Origin: CAVUBL01 sp963739795
GTDB taxonomy: Bacteria; Acidobacteriota; Thermoanaerobaculia; Multivoradales; DATKCC01
Assembly: GCA_963739795.1 (NCBI GenBank)
Contig: CAVUBL010000015.1
Coordinates: 186,001-250,000, forward strand
Direction of reading: 5' to 3'
Length of the DNA: 64,000 nucleotides
Made by a program: the position numbers and the translations under genes. The notes under the pieces are model-generated. The model was not told the origin of the DNA, made no database searches, and saw only the letters and a program-made list of their open reading frames with translations. The number at the start of each line of letters is the position of its first letter. Position 1 is the stretch's first letter. This document shows, piece after piece, positions 1-7,922 of the stretch.

Positions 1-93
1 GACCACCGCGCGAAACGGCGGGCCGGAGTCGCGAGCTTCCTCGCGTAGCTTCGCCGCCACGTCATCGTCCGGGGTCAGCGTCGTCCGCATCAT
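1..93 (-). CDS. VapB-like ribbon-helix-helix antitoxin, N-terminal part
   Basis: This is the first 31 codons of a minus-strand gene that runs off the left edge of the window. It starts at ATG 93 (a second ATG follows at 90), with AAGG just upstream. The product begins MMRTTLTPDDDVAAKL and continues with a charged helix (REEARDSG). This matches the beta strand and first helix of short VapB/CopG-type DNA-binding antitoxins, which usually partner a PIN-domain RNase encoded directly downstream. The partner would lie outside the window. The family call rests on this N-terminal pattern alone. Confidence 0.5.
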   Translation of the reverse strand, partial: MMRTTLTPDDDVAAKLREEARDSGPPFRAVV

Positions 94-124
94 GCCTTGC
101 TGCTTGAAGTGAAGCCTCTGGATG

Positions 125-838
125 TCAACCGCTCGCCACGGGTAGCGGCGCGGCCCCGGTCGCTCGTGGCCTGGCCCCGACGATGGTGAGCCAGAGCATG
201 ATCGCCGGCTCGCCGAGGAGGAAGGGGAACGACCACTGGAACGCCGTGGGATAGAGCTCCGGGGCCAGCAGGCCGAACAGGCTGAGCGCCACGTAGGCGG
301 CGCCGTTGACGACGAGCCAGACGCCCAGCACGCGGGGCAGGAAACCCGACCGGTACACCAGCAAGCCGAAGGGGAAGAGCCACAGACCCCAGAAGATCTC
401 GGACACGAAAATCCCCTGGGTGTCGAGGTTGAGGAGCAGCATCACCAGGGCGTCGCGCTGCGGCTTGTCGAAGACCGCAAGGAAGTCGGGGCCACGGGCC
501 ACGACCAGGGCGCCGAGCGAGGCCACCTGGTTGGCGAAGGCGAGCGGGACCTGGAGCAAGACCAGGGTCAGGAGGGTCGCGGCGCCGAACCGGCTCACCC
601 CCTCGAACAGGCGGTAGAGCACGTAGGCGAGGACCATGTAGATGACCACCGAGCCGAGGCCGACGACGATGCCCGCGCGGAAGAGCCCCGGCGACGCCGC
701 GAGGTTCGCCGCCGTCGCCGCGGCGTCGCCGTGCACGATGAGCTTGCCGGGAACGTACATGAGACAGAAGTAACCGAGGAAGCCGTTCAGCAGGTACAGA
801 AGCCCCGCGACTCGGGCCGTGCTCTTGATCGAGCTCAT
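125..838 (-). CDS. DUF4386 family integral membrane protein
   Basis: The 237-residue product is mostly hydrophobic with about six to seven predicted membrane helices. It opens with SIKSTARVAGLLYLLN, the typical start of DUF4386 proteins, in which a charged N-terminus leads into a first helix with an RxAGLLYL pattern. No catalytic residues are evident and the function of the family is not established. I chose ATG 838 because AAGGAGAG lies just upstream; an ATG-less extension to 895 is open but has no ribosome site. The gene stands alone between a partial antitoxin and repeat element 873-1041. The family call is fairly secure and the function is unknown. Confidence 0.75.
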   Translation of the reverse strand: MSSIKSTARVAGLLYLLNGFLGYFCLMYVPGKLIVHGDAAATAANLAASPGLFRAGIVVGLGSVVIYMVLAYVLYRLFEGVSRFGAATLLTLVLLQVPLAFANQVASLGALVVARGPDFLAVFDKPQRDALVMLLLNLDTQGIFVSEIFWGLWLFPFGLLVYRSGFLPRVLGVWLVVNGAAYVALSLFGLLAPELYPTAFQWSFPFLLGEPAIMLWLTIVGARPRATGAAPLPVASG

Positions 839-872
839 GAGCTCTCCTTTTCCGAGCGAAGTTGGACCCCAA

Positions 873-1041
873 CCTACTGGTCTGTCAAGCGTCAAGTGAC
901 GCGTCCTGACGGTCCTTCACGCCGCGGGCGGCGTTGCGCCTCCTCGACGTAGGCCCCGCTACGCCTGCGTCGGCGCGCCTTGCCAGCGACGCGAAATCCT
1001 CGCCAGCTACGCTGTCGCTTGAAGCTTGACAGACCACTACG
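873..1041 (+). repeat. Palindromic element E (structured-core family)
   Basis: This 169-bp element is bounded by imperfect inverted repeats: 873-901 matches the reverse complement of 1013-1041 at 24 of 29 positions, including GGTCTGTCAAGC. Its centre carries the shared module CTCCTCGA (940-947), stem CGTAG (948-952), loop GCCCCG, stem CTACG (959-963) and CCTGCGTC (964-971). About 50 bp around this module closely match element D at 52179-52344 in reverse complement, although the terminal repeats are unrelated. Short reading frames here have no support as genes. It lies upstream of the minus-strand DUF4386 gene and 48 bp from element A. Confidence 0.8.
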
Positions 1042-1089
1042 CTGAAGAGGCGGGAAGAGTTTCCCGCGGCGGCGCGCTCCCGGGTCGAT

Positions 1090-1368
1090 CTAGGAGTCTG
1101 CGCGGCAGAAACGCGCAGTCGCGTTGCGAGCGCCGTGGGGTCGGATACGAGGCACCGCGACGCAGGCGATGCCGAGCCATCGTCGAGGAGCGGGAACGAA
1201 GTAGACGGCCGCACGCCGCCGCAACCCTTCGGGCGCAAGGGGGTTACGGGCTGTCTCCGGCGTTGCTCGTCGTCCACGATGTCCCTGCATCGCCTCCTCC
1301 TCGCGCCTTGGATCCACCCCGTAAGACCCTTGCGCGCGGCTACGTGTTTCTGCCGCGCAGACTCCTAG
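1090..1368 (+). repeat. Palindromic element A, 279 bp, same subfamily as 29373-29651
   Basis: The element begins CTAGGAGTCTGCGCGG and ends with its exact reverse complement. The terminal inverted repeat is perfect for 23 bp and extends to about 38 bp with three mismatches. The copy at 29373-29651 has exactly the same length and is nearly identical. The core module is on the minus strand: CTCCTCGA at 1190-1183, stem CGATG/CATCG (1182-1178 and 1171-1167) and CCTGCGTC ending at 1159. No target-site duplication is obvious and no transposase ORF is present, so it is a non-autonomous palindromic element. It ends where a vapB-like relic begins. Confidence 0.85.
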
Positions 1369-1484
1369 CGCCCGGTTCTTCTCGAGCACGTAGCTCGGTG
1401 TCGAGTCGTAGTCACTCGGTTGACCAGGTCGGGTACGGCGGCCGTCGCCAGGTCCTCTGGCAGGACCCCTGGCACTCCGGCTGA
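1369..1484 (+). pseudogene. Possible vapB antitoxin C-terminal relic
   Basis: A reading frame leaves element A at 1368 and ends at TGA 1482-1484 with residues DQVGYGGRRQVLWQDPWHSG. The stop overlaps the first codon of the PIN-domain gene (CTGA at 1481-1484), the junction expected for a vapB-vapC pair joined by an ATGA overlap. No start codon or DNA-binding domain remains, so element A appears to have replaced the 5' part of the antitoxin. The antitoxin identity is inferred from position only; the residues themselves are not diagnostic. Confidence 0.35.
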
Positions 1485-1912
1485 GCCTGGACACCACGTT
1501 CCTCATCGACCTTCATCGGTTGTGGTTGGGAGCGGAGTCCACTGGCCTGGCTCATCGGTTTCTCGAAACGGCGCCGAAAGCCGAGCCGTTCCTGTCGACC
1601 GTGGCCCTCGGTGAGCTCACGGGAGGCTTCACCAGCGCTGAGCATCCCGCGGTCCGCATGATGCACGAGCAGCACTCCCTGCTTCCCGTGGACCAGGAGA
1701 CGGCGCTCCTCTACGCGGGCGGCGCCCGGGACTTGCGCAGCCGAGGGCTGTTGATCGGCAGCAACGATCTCCGGATCGGAGCATCCAGCTTGCGATTCGG
1801 ACTCCCGATAGTGACCGCAAACCTGGAGCACTTCCGACGTATCGCTGGCGTCCGCACAGTTGACGGCTTGGCGCCGTGGATACTCAGTTCGGATATACTA
1901 TCTTCGGATTGA
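1481..1912 (+). CDS. PIN-domain VapC-like RNase toxin, start codon apparently lost
   Basis: The product is a PIN domain, the fold of VapC endoribonucleases that cut tRNA or rRNA. Acidic residues fall where expected: Asp in LDTTFLIDL near the N-terminus, Glu in STVALGEL, Asp in GSNDLRIGASSL, and a C-terminal LPIVTANLEHFRRIAGVRTV. VapC proteins usually start just before the LDTTFLIDL strand, which here would be codon 1481. That codon is CTG, and no ATG, GTG or TTG exists between the upstream in-frame TGA (1421) and this strand. Starting at TTG 1520 would delete the first catalytic Asp. The gene is therefore either silenced by an ATG-to-CTG change or uses a rare CTG start. The antitoxin upstream is truncated. 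Confidence 0.65.
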   Translation: MSLDTTFLIDLHRLWLGAESTGLAHRFLETAPKAEPFLSTVALGELTGGFTSAEHPAVRMMHEQHSLLPVDQETALLYAGGARDLRSRGLLIGSNDLRIGASSLRFGLPIVTANLEHFRRIAGVRTVDGLAPWILSSDILSSD

Positions 1913-1933
1913 GCATCCGCAAAGGAAACAGAG

Positions 1934-3382
1934 ATGGACCAGGACGTCGCCCGCCAGCACCTCGAAAGGTTCCTCGACTCGAAAGTGAGCCACCACACCC
2001 TCGGGCTGCTGTATGGCCGGCGGCGGATCGGCAAGTCGACGCTTCTCGACGAGCTGACAGCGAGTCGCGGAGGGTTCTACTGGGAGGCGACGCGCGGCGA
2101 GTCCGCCGTCCACTTGACACGACTCGGCGAGGCCCTCGGCCAGCACCTCGGAACCGCTAGGCTGTCGTTCGACACCTGGGAGACCGCGGTGGCCCAGCTC
2201 CTTCGCCTCGGCGAGAGCGGGTCGGTGCCCGTCGTGCTCGACGAGGTCGGCTACCTCCTCGAGTCCGAGCCGTCGTTGGACTCCGTCTTCGCGGCGGCTC
2301 TCGGGCCCGCGGGGCGCCGCCGCACCCCTGGGCAGGCCCGCCTGGTCCTGTGCGGCTCGGCGATCGCCGTGATGCGCGCCCTCAGCGCCGGAGAGGCACC
2401 CCTGCGCGGTCGCGCCGGAACGGAGATCGTGATGCAGCCTTTCGGCTACAGGGCCGCCGCCAGACAGCTCGGAAACGGTGCTCCCCTCGAGCTCGCAGCG
2501 CGCCTCTACTCCGTGATTGGTGGCGTGATCGGCTACTACACCGACATGGTGGATCACGACCTGCCGCGGGATCTCGCGGATTTCGATCGCTGGATCGTCG
2601 CTCGGGTACTCTCCCCGGCCTCGACTCTGCACCACGAGGCGACGACTCTCCTCGCCGAGGACCCCACCCTCTCCGCTGCCAGCCCGACCTTGCATCACAG
2701 TATTCTCGGCGCCATCGCCAACGGGTCCGTCACCGCGGGAAGAATCGCCAACCGGCTGCGCCGCTCCGTGTCGAACCTCGATCCCGCCTTGAAGCGACTG
2801 ATCGAGGCGGGATTCATCCTGCGCCGCGAGGATCCCATCCGGGCGCAGCGACCCACCTATGCGCTCGCCGATCCATTTCTGCAATTCCACTACGCGATTC
2901 TCGAGCCTCACGGCTCCCTTCTCAGGGAACGGGAACCGCGGAAGACCTGGGAGGGCCGCCTCTCCGCCATCTTCGACTCCCGCGTGCGTGGACCGGTCTA
3001 CGAGGAGCTGGCTCGCACCTGGATTCGTCGCCACGCGGCGGCGCCAACGCTCGGAGGCTCCTTCGGAGAGGCGGGTCCGTCCAGCGTGTCCATCGAAGGG
3101 AGCCAGTACGAGCTAGACCTCGTCGTGACGAGCGCGGACGAGCCGGCCAGGCGTCCGGCGGATCGGTTCGTCCTGGCGATCGGGGAGGCCAAGGCCGGCG
3201 AGACCGCTGGAGCCACCCGCCTGCGCCACCTGGAGCAGGCCCGCTCGGCCCTCGGGGTCAGGGCCGCTCACGCTCGGCTCTTTCTCTTCGCGCCGTCGTT
3301 CTCCACGGAGCTCCGGGCGATGGCCGCCAACCGGGGCGACATCGAGCTCGTGGACCTCGATCGCCTGTACCACGGTGATTAG
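1934..3382 (+). CDS. ATPase_2/DUF234 family AAA ATPase
   Basis: This 482-residue protein is of the archaeal-type ATPase family often found in accessory DNA. The Walker A motif is GRRRIGKST near residue 29 and the Walker B-like strand is VPVVLDEVGYL near residue 99. A winged-helix segment follows around residues 255-300 (AGRIANRLRRSVSNLDPALK). The C-terminal DUF234 part resembles a PD-(D/E)xK nuclease, with ELDLVV near residue 395 and AIGEAKAG near 417. The cellular role of the family is unknown. It starts at ATG 1934, 21 bp after the PIN gene. Its TAG stop (3380-3382) is also the first three bases of repeat element F. Confidence 0.85.
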   Translation: MDQDVARQHLERFLDSKVSHHTLGLLYGRRRIGKSTLLDELTASRGGFYWEATRGESAVHLTRLGEALGQHLGTARLSFDTWETAVAQLLRLGESGSVPVVLDEVGYLLESEPSLDSVFAAALGPAGRRRTPGQARLVLCGSAIAVMRALSAGEAPLRGRAGTEIVMQPFGYRAAARQLGNGAPLELAARLYSVIGGVIGYYTDMVDHDLPRDLADFDRWIVARVLSPASTLHHEATTLLAEDPTLSAASPTLHHSILGAIANGSVTAGRIANRLRRSVSNLDPALKRLIEAGFILRREDPIRAQRPTYALADPFLQFHYAILEPHGSLLREREPRKTWEGRLSAIFDSRVRGPVYEELARTWIRRHAAAPTLGGSFGEAGPSSVSIEGSQYELDLVVTSADEPARRPADRFVLAIGEAKAGETAGATRLRHLEQARSALGVRAAHARLFLFAPSFSTELRAMAANRGDIELVDLDRLYHGD

Positions 3383-3560
3383 CCTGGACTATTCATGAGC
3401 CACCTACTACGAACCGCAATTGCACGCGATCTCAGGGCGTACTCGCTCTTCGCTCCTCGACGTACTGTCCAGTACGCCTGCGTCTCTCATCGCTACGTGC
3501 GCCCTGATCTCACACACACTTGCGCCTCTCGCTACGGCGCCTCATGAATCGTCCAGGTTA
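3380..3560 (+). repeat. Palindromic element F (structured-core family)
   Basis: This 181-bp element has terminal inverted repeats 3380-3401 and 3539-3560 (19 of 22 matched, core CCTGGAC and ATTCATGAG). A nested stem pairs CAGGGCG near 3434 with CGCCCTG near 3500. The shared module is on the plus strand: CTCCTCGA (3453-3460), stem CGTAC (3461-3465), loop TGTCCA, stem GTACG (3472-3476) and CCTGCGTC (3477-3484). The terminal repeats are unlike those of the other members. The element begins on the stop codon of the ATPase gene and ends 12 bp from the stop of the convergent deaminase gene. Confidence 0.8.
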
Positions 3561-3571
3561 GGGACCCGGCC

Positions 3572-4036
3572 TCACTCTACCCCGATGTCCTCGTTCCAGA
3601 GGTCCGGGTGCCCTTCGATGAACTCGCCGAGCATCTGCGCGCACTCGTCGGAGCCCAAATCGATCACCTCGACGCCCCGCTCGCGGAGCCACTCGACGCC
3701 GCCCTGGAAAGTCCGCGACTCCCCCACCACCACCGCCCCGATCCCGAACTGCACCACCAGGCCGCTGCAGTACCAGCACGGCGCCAGGGTGGTGACCATC
3801 ACCGTGTCCCCGTAGCCCCGCTGCCGACCCGCCTTGCGGAAGGCGTCCGTCTCGCCGTGGACCGACGGGTCGTCCTCCTGGACGCGCCGGTTGTGGCCCC
3901 GGCCGACGAGCGTTCCGTCCCGCCGGAAGAGCGCCGCGCCGATGGGGATCCCGCCCTCGGCGAGGCCGACGCGGGCCTCCTCGATAGCGACCCGCAGCAT
4001 GGCCTCGGCGGCGTTGCGGTCGAGCTCTCGACTCAT
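3572..4036 (-). CDS. Nucleoside deaminase, cytosine-deaminase type
   Basis: This 154-residue protein is of the zinc-dependent cytidine deaminase superfamily, closest in layout to yeast-type cytosine deaminase. The zinc-site His and proton-shuttle Glu are in HGETDAFRKAG near residue 62. The two Cys ligands are in TLAPCWYCSG near residue 88. The C-terminus PDLWNEDIG is typical of these small deaminases. It would convert cytosine or a related base to its deaminated form in pyrimidine salvage; the exact substrate is not readable here. ATG 4036 gives the usual family length, so the long open extension to 4336 is rejected. It is convergent with the ATPase gene across element F. Confidence 0.85.
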   Translation of the reverse strand: MSRELDRNAAEAMLRVAIEEARVGLAEGGIPIGAALFRRDGTLVGRGHNRRVQEDDPSVHGETDAFRKAGRQRGYGDTVMVTTLAPCWYCSGLVVQFGIGAVVVGESRTFQGGVEWLRERGVEVIDLGSDECAQMLGEFIEGHPDLWNEDIGVE

Positions 4037-4255
4037 GACGTTGGCATCCAAGGCATCCTGTCTACCCCCCGAGCGCATCTTACGCGCTGCGGCCGCGCCC
4101 CGACCCCGGCCGCGCGGCTCGGAGATGCCTTCACGTCGCCGGCTCGGCGTCTGTCGGCTCGTCCTCGGGCGGCTCCGCGGAGTCGAGCGAATCCACCGGT
4201 GGTAGGCTCCGCAGGTTCGCAGCAACTCAAACATCAGGGAGAAGGGAACGGCCGA

Positions 4256-4639
4256 GTGACGGACTTTCCGATGGCGTGGTTCGAGCTGCGGGAGGGCACC
4301 CGCAGCGTCGAAGAGGTGATCGATCAGCTCGCCCATCTCGGGCTCCTGTGCCAGATGGAGGAGGAGCCCGGGAAGAAGCGGGCCCTAGGAGTCTGCGCGG
4401 TGGCCACGGTCGAGAACTGGGGCTCGCCGCGCCACGAGCACAACGCCGGCGGCCTCTACGGTGAGCTCGTGATCACCCTGGCCGGTGCCCTGGCCGACAC
4501 CACCGACGACGGCGAGGAGGTGCTGTGCGTTCCCGGCACCGCCATCTACCACGCCGACGGCACGATCCACCAGCCCGAGGGCGACTTCTGGGCCGGCATC
4601 TACCACCAGCCGAGGGGCTCGACACCGCGGCCGGCGTAG
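4256..4639 (+). CDS. Cupin-domain protein
   Basis: The product is a 127-residue single-domain beta-barrel protein. Metal-binding cupin residues are plausible: His-x-His in SPRHEHNAGG, a Glu in GELVITLAGALA, and further His residues in YHADGTIHQPEGDF. The ending FWAGIYHQPRGSTPR is typical of small cupins. GTG 4256 is preferred because GGAGAAGGGAA lies 8-18 bp upstream; ATG 4271 is an in-frame alternative. The substrate is unknown. Codons at 4385-4400 contain 16 bases identical to the terminus of elements A and B, encoding LGVCA, so part of the gene may derive from or carry a footprint of that repeat. Confidence 0.65.
   Translation: MTDFPMAWFELREGTRSVEEVIDQLAHLGLLCQMEEEPGKKRALGVCAVATVENWGSPRHEHNAGGLYGELVITLAGALADTTDDGEEVLCVPGTAIYHADGTIHQPEGDFWAGIYHQPRGSTPRPA
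4385..4400 (+). repeat. 16-bp match to the terminus of elements A/B
   Basis: CTAGGAGTCTGCGCGG is identical to the outermost 16 bases of the 279-bp elements. It lies inside the cupin coding sequence and is read in frame. No second terminus is seen nearby. It could be a remnant or excision footprint, or a recognition site that the element shares. Confidence 0.55.
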
Positions 4640-4729
4640 GGGCGCGCCCACCGTCGCCGAACAGCTCACCGGGCCCCCGAGTCCGACCGTGCGGGGCCCA
4701 TGAGGTAGGCTCTCGCCAAGGAGGGAATC

Positions 4730-5215
4730 ATGAAGCAGACGATCGTGCTCGTTGCTCTAGCGCTCTTGGCCGCCGCCGTGCCGGCCCGCGCCCAGGAGAC
4801 CCCGAAAACCCTGGTCACCACCTACGACCAGCTCGCCGGCGCGATCCTCGGCGTCGAGGGGGCGGAGACGGCGCTGGTGAAGTCCATCCTCACCGTGCAC
4901 CACGACGCCGCCGCCGCCGCGATGAAGGCCGGCAACTACGACGAGACCTCGGCCCAGATGGCCCTCTTCGCCAACGAGGGGGACAACGCCATCGCCGGGA
5001 TCCGCAAGCGCCTGCTGGCCGGGGGCCATCACCACCACCACGCCGACGAGGAGACCTCGGGCCAGTTCGAGCCCGGGTACGTGGTGGTGACCCGGGACGC
5101 CAAGAAGGAGATCCTCGCCGCGGCCGCCGCCCTGCGCACGGCCAGTGACGACGCCGGCCGCGAGGCGGCCTGGGAAAAGTTCGAGACAGTGGCCACGAAG
5201 CTCCTCGCCGAGTGA
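4730..5215 (+). CDS. Secreted protein with a five-His run, unknown function
   Basis: The 161-residue product has a clear Sec signal peptide with probable cleavage after AVPARAQ near residue 21. The mature part is helical and Ala-rich, with HHDAAAAAMKAG near 57 and a run of five His at residues 100-104 followed by acidic residues, which could bind a transition metal. I do not recognise the family. AAGGAGG stands just before ATG 4730. The stop overlaps the GTG start of the CRTAC1-like gene (GTGA, 5212-5215), so the two are probably translated together. The nearby copper genes make metal binding plausible, but that is inference. Confidence 0.7.
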   Translation: MKQTIVLVALALLAAAVPARAQETPKTLVTTYDQLAGAILGVEGAETALVKSILTVHHDAAAAAMKAGNYDETSAQMALFANEGDNAIAGIRKRLLAGGHHHHHADEETSGQFEPGYVVVTRDAKKEILAAAAALRTASDDAGREAAWEKFETVATKLLAE

Positions 5216-6900
5216 CCACCGGGTTCGCGACGGCCGTTGCCGCAGGCGGCGCCCTGCTTTTCGGGGCGCTCGCCGCGGCCGCCCCACCCACCACCCCGTC
5301 CCCCGGCCCGCCGGCCGGGGGCTTTCGCTTTGTCGACGTCGCGGCCGCCGCCGGCCTGAACCGGCCGACCTGGTGCGGCGGCAAGGAGAAGCCGCACCTG
5401 CTCGAGTCGGGGGGCACCGGGCTCGCTCTCTTCGACTATGACGGGGACGGCGACCTGGACCTCTACCTGGTGAACGGCTGGAAGCTCGACGGCCCCGAGG
5501 TGATCGAGCGGGGCCGGGACCACCTCTACCGCAACCGGGGCGACGGCACCTTCGACGACGTGACGGAGGCCGCTGGCCTCGGCTCCGACGGCTGGGGCAC
5601 CGGGGTCGCCGTAGGAGACATCGACGGTGACGGCCTCCCCGACCTCCTGGTCACCCAGTTCGGCCACGACCTGCTCTACCGCAACCGGGGCGACGGCACC
5701 TTCCAGCAGGTTGCGGGAGGCCCCGGGATCGACGGCTGGTCGACCGGCGCCGTCTTCTTCGACGCCGACGGCGACGGCGACCAGGACCTCTTCATCGCCG
5801 GCTACGTGGACTGCACCCTGGACGAGGTGCTCCACGCCAAGCCGACCCTCGAGTGGGAGGGGATGAAGGTCATGGTGGGGCCCTTCGGCCTCGAGGGGCT
5901 CGCCAACCACTACTTCGTCAACGACGGCCATGGGCACTTCCACGACGCCACCGAGGCGGCCGGCCTCCGCGACGTAGGCCTCTTCTACAGCTTCACCGTC
6001 GCCGCCCTCGACCTTGACGGCGACGGGGATCTGGACCTCTACGTCGCCAACGACTCGAACCCGAACTACGTCTACCAGAACGACGGCCACGGGCACTTCC
6101 AGGACGTGGGGCTCTGGAGCGGCGCGGCCCTCAACCAGAACGGCGCCGCGCAGGCGGGCATGGGAGTGGCGGTGGGCGACCTCGACGCCGACAGCCTGCC
6201 GGACCTGGTGGTCACCAACTTCGCCAGGGACTCGACCACCGTCTACCACAACCTCGGCGGCATGGTGTTCGAGGACCTCTCGCGCCCGATGGGCGTCCGC
6301 GACCCCACCTTCCAGCCCCTCTCGTGGGGCGCCGCCCTCGCCGACCTCGACCTCGACGGCGACCTCGACCTGTTCATCGCCAACGGCCACATCTATCCCC
6401 AGGCCGACGAGGCGCCGGCCTCCGCCGGCGCCAGCTACGGGCAGCGCAATCTCCTCCTCGCCCGGGAGGGCGGGCGTTTCATCGACGTCACGGCGGAGGC
6501 CGGACCCGGGCTCCAGGAGCGCGAGTCGAGCCGGGGCGTGGCGGTGGGCGACGTTGACGGCGACGGCGACCTGGACCTGGCGGTCTCCAACGTCGACGCC
6601 CCGCCCACGCTCCTGCGCAACGACAGCCCGCGGGCCGGGAGCTGGCTCCTGGTCGACGCCCCGGGGGCGCTCCGGGCCGAGGTCTCATCCTCCGCGGGGG
6701 AGGGAAAAGGAAGCACGGCGCGCCGCTGGGACGATCCTCGGGTGGTGGGCGGCTCCTACCTCTCGGTGAGCGACTCGCGCTTCCATTTCGGCCTGGGAGC
6801 TGTCACCGGCCCGGTCCGCGTCCGCCTCGTTCGCCCTGGAGGCGCGGATCTGTTGGTCGAAAACGCGCCGGTGGACCGCGTCCTCGTCTTCCGTCACTGA
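5212..6900 (+). CDS. CRTAC1/FG-GAP (VCBS) repeat secreted protein
   Basis: This 562-residue protein has an N-terminal signal-like segment and about seven calcium-loop repeats, such as DYDGDGDLDLYLVNG, DIDGDGLPDLLV, DADGDGDQDLFIAG, DLDGDGDLDLYVAN and DVDGDGDLDLAVSN. These form the blades of an FG-GAP beta-propeller. The start of the mature domain (FRFVDVAAAAGLN) and the C-terminal SYLSVSDSRFHFGLG segment are typical of CRTAC1 proteins with an ASPIC/UnbV tail, although the tail is shorter than usual. Such proteins are extracellular or periplasmic, and their roles in bacteria are mostly unassigned. The GTG start overlaps the upstream stop. Confidence 0.88.
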   Translation: MTTGFATAVAAGGALLFGALAAAAPPTTPSPGPPAGGFRFVDVAAAAGLNRPTWCGGKEKPHLLESGGTGLALFDYDGDGDLDLYLVNGWKLDGPEVIERGRDHLYRNRGDGTFDDVTEAAGLGSDGWGTGVAVGDIDGDGLPDLLVTQFGHDLLYRNRGDGTFQQVAGGPGIDGWSTGAVFFDADGDGDQDLFIAGYVDCTLDEVLHAKPTLEWEGMKVMVGPFGLEGLANHYFVNDGHGHFHDATEAAGLRDVGLFYSFTVAALDLDGDGDLDLYVANDSNPNYVYQNDGHGHFQDVGLWSGAALNQNGAAQAGMGVAVGDLDADSLPDLVVTNFARDSTTVYHNLGGMVFEDLSRPMGVRDPTFQPLSWGAALADLDLDGDLDLFIANGHIYPQADEAPASAGASYGQRNLLLAREGGRFIDVTAEAGPGLQERESSRGVAVGDVDGDGDLDLAVSNVDAPPTLLRNDSPRAGSWLLVDAPGALRAEVSSSAGEGKGSTARRWDDPRVVGGSYLSVSDSRFHFGLGAVTGPVRVRLVRPGGADLLVENAPVDRVLVFRH

Positions 6901-6955
6901 CCGGAGAGCGCCACCGCTACCGGATCGGGCTGCCGATGCGCTCCGAATCCCGGCT

Positions 6956-7726
6956 TCAATAGACGTAGAGGAGCCTGCCGCGGACATTCGCGATCGGAAC
7001 GGGCCCGAAGAACCGGCTGTCGTAGGAGTTGTCCCGGTTGTCGCCCAGGAGCAGGACCTGCCCGTCCGGGACACGCGCGGGACCGAACTGGTCACGAGCC
7101 CGGAAGAGCTGCGGGAGGGCCGGCGAATCCGGGTAGGTGCGCAAGTCGTCGAAGTGGGCGTAGCGCTCTTCGTCCAGGCGCTGGCCGTTCACCGAGACCG
7201 CCTTGTCGACGATGTCGATCGTCTCGCCGGGGAGCCCCACAATCCGATCGACCTGCAGGGCGGAGCGATCCTCCACAGATTGGAAGGCCACGACGTCGCC
7301 CCGCCGCAGGTCACCCGGACCGAACGTGCCCTTGCGGACCATGAAGTGGTCGCCGAGGCGAAGCGCGGGTGCCATGTTCGCGCCGGCATAAGCGAACGTG
7401 CGGACGGGAAGGAGCCACCGCGAACCGGGCCCGACGATCGTGACGGAGACGACGATGAAACCCGCGTAGAGCAGCCATCGAGAACCGGGCTTCGCCGCCG
7501 GGCCTCCCGAGGGCTCCTGCATCTCGGAGGCGCGGGTCAGCGACCACGCGTCGTAGAGGATGTAGACGTGGAGGGCGAGGGCTAAGCTCAGCACCGTGGC
7601 CAGCCCCCAGAACCGGTCCAGGAGCCCGATGACGACGGCGAGCCAGGGGCGGGGGCCGCCTCGCCGCGGCGCAGCACCCACGCCCCCGTACTCCGCGTCG
7701 AGCCGGGCGATCTCCGGATCCTTCAC
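6956..7726 (-). CDS. Signal peptidase I (S26) homologue lacking the Ser/Lys dyad
   Basis: The 256-residue membrane protein has two hydrophobic segments (about residues 28-55 and 85-105) and an S26-type periplasmic domain. The boxes MAPALRLGD, RRGDVVAFQ, DRIVGLPGE and LLGDNRDNSYDSRFFGPV are clear. The catalytic Ser normally just before the first-box Met is Asn here (GANM, codon AAC). The catalytic Lys normally just before the Arg of R-x-x-G-L-P-G is Asp (VDRIVGLPGE, codon GAT). Both readings were checked on the complementary strand. The protein is therefore unlikely to cleave signal peptides by the usual mechanism. It starts at GTG 7726. Confidence 0.8.
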   Translation of the reverse strand: MKDPEIARLDAEYGGVGAAPRRGGPRPWLAVVIGLLDRFWGLATVLSLALALHVYILYDAWSLTRASEMQEPSGGPAAKPGSRWLLYAGFIVVSVTIVGPGSRWLLPVRTFAYAGANMAPALRLGDHFMVRKGTFGPGDLRRGDVVAFQSVEDRSALQVDRIVGLPGETIDIVDKAVSVNGQRLDEERYAHFDDLRTYPDSPALPQLFRARDQFGPARVPDGQVLLLGDNRDNSYDSRFFGPVPIANVRGRLLYVY

Positions 7727-7922
7727 GATTGCGCCGATGCTACCACCAGCCTAGCCGGCAACCGGCTCACCGGGACCCGGCCCCGGTCCACGCGGCGGCA
7801 CCATTGCTGCATCTACCCGACGGACGGGAGGCGACACTCCGACGCGACAGCGCCTCCCCCCCGTTTTGAGCGGCGCGAATCCGAGAAGCTCCAACTCCCA
7901 GCCCGAACAACGAGGTCCAGAG

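Noticed and set aside
873..1041. Interpretation of the palindromic elements as integron attC sites
   Set aside because: They often follow stop codons and are palindromic, but no consistent GTTRRRY/RYYYAAC boxes were found, genes are not collinear, lengths reach 279 bp and no integron integrase is present.
885..1506. Short ORFs in both strands across elements E and A
   Set aside because: They arise from the repeats themselves, recur as fragments in the other copies, and lack ribosome sites.
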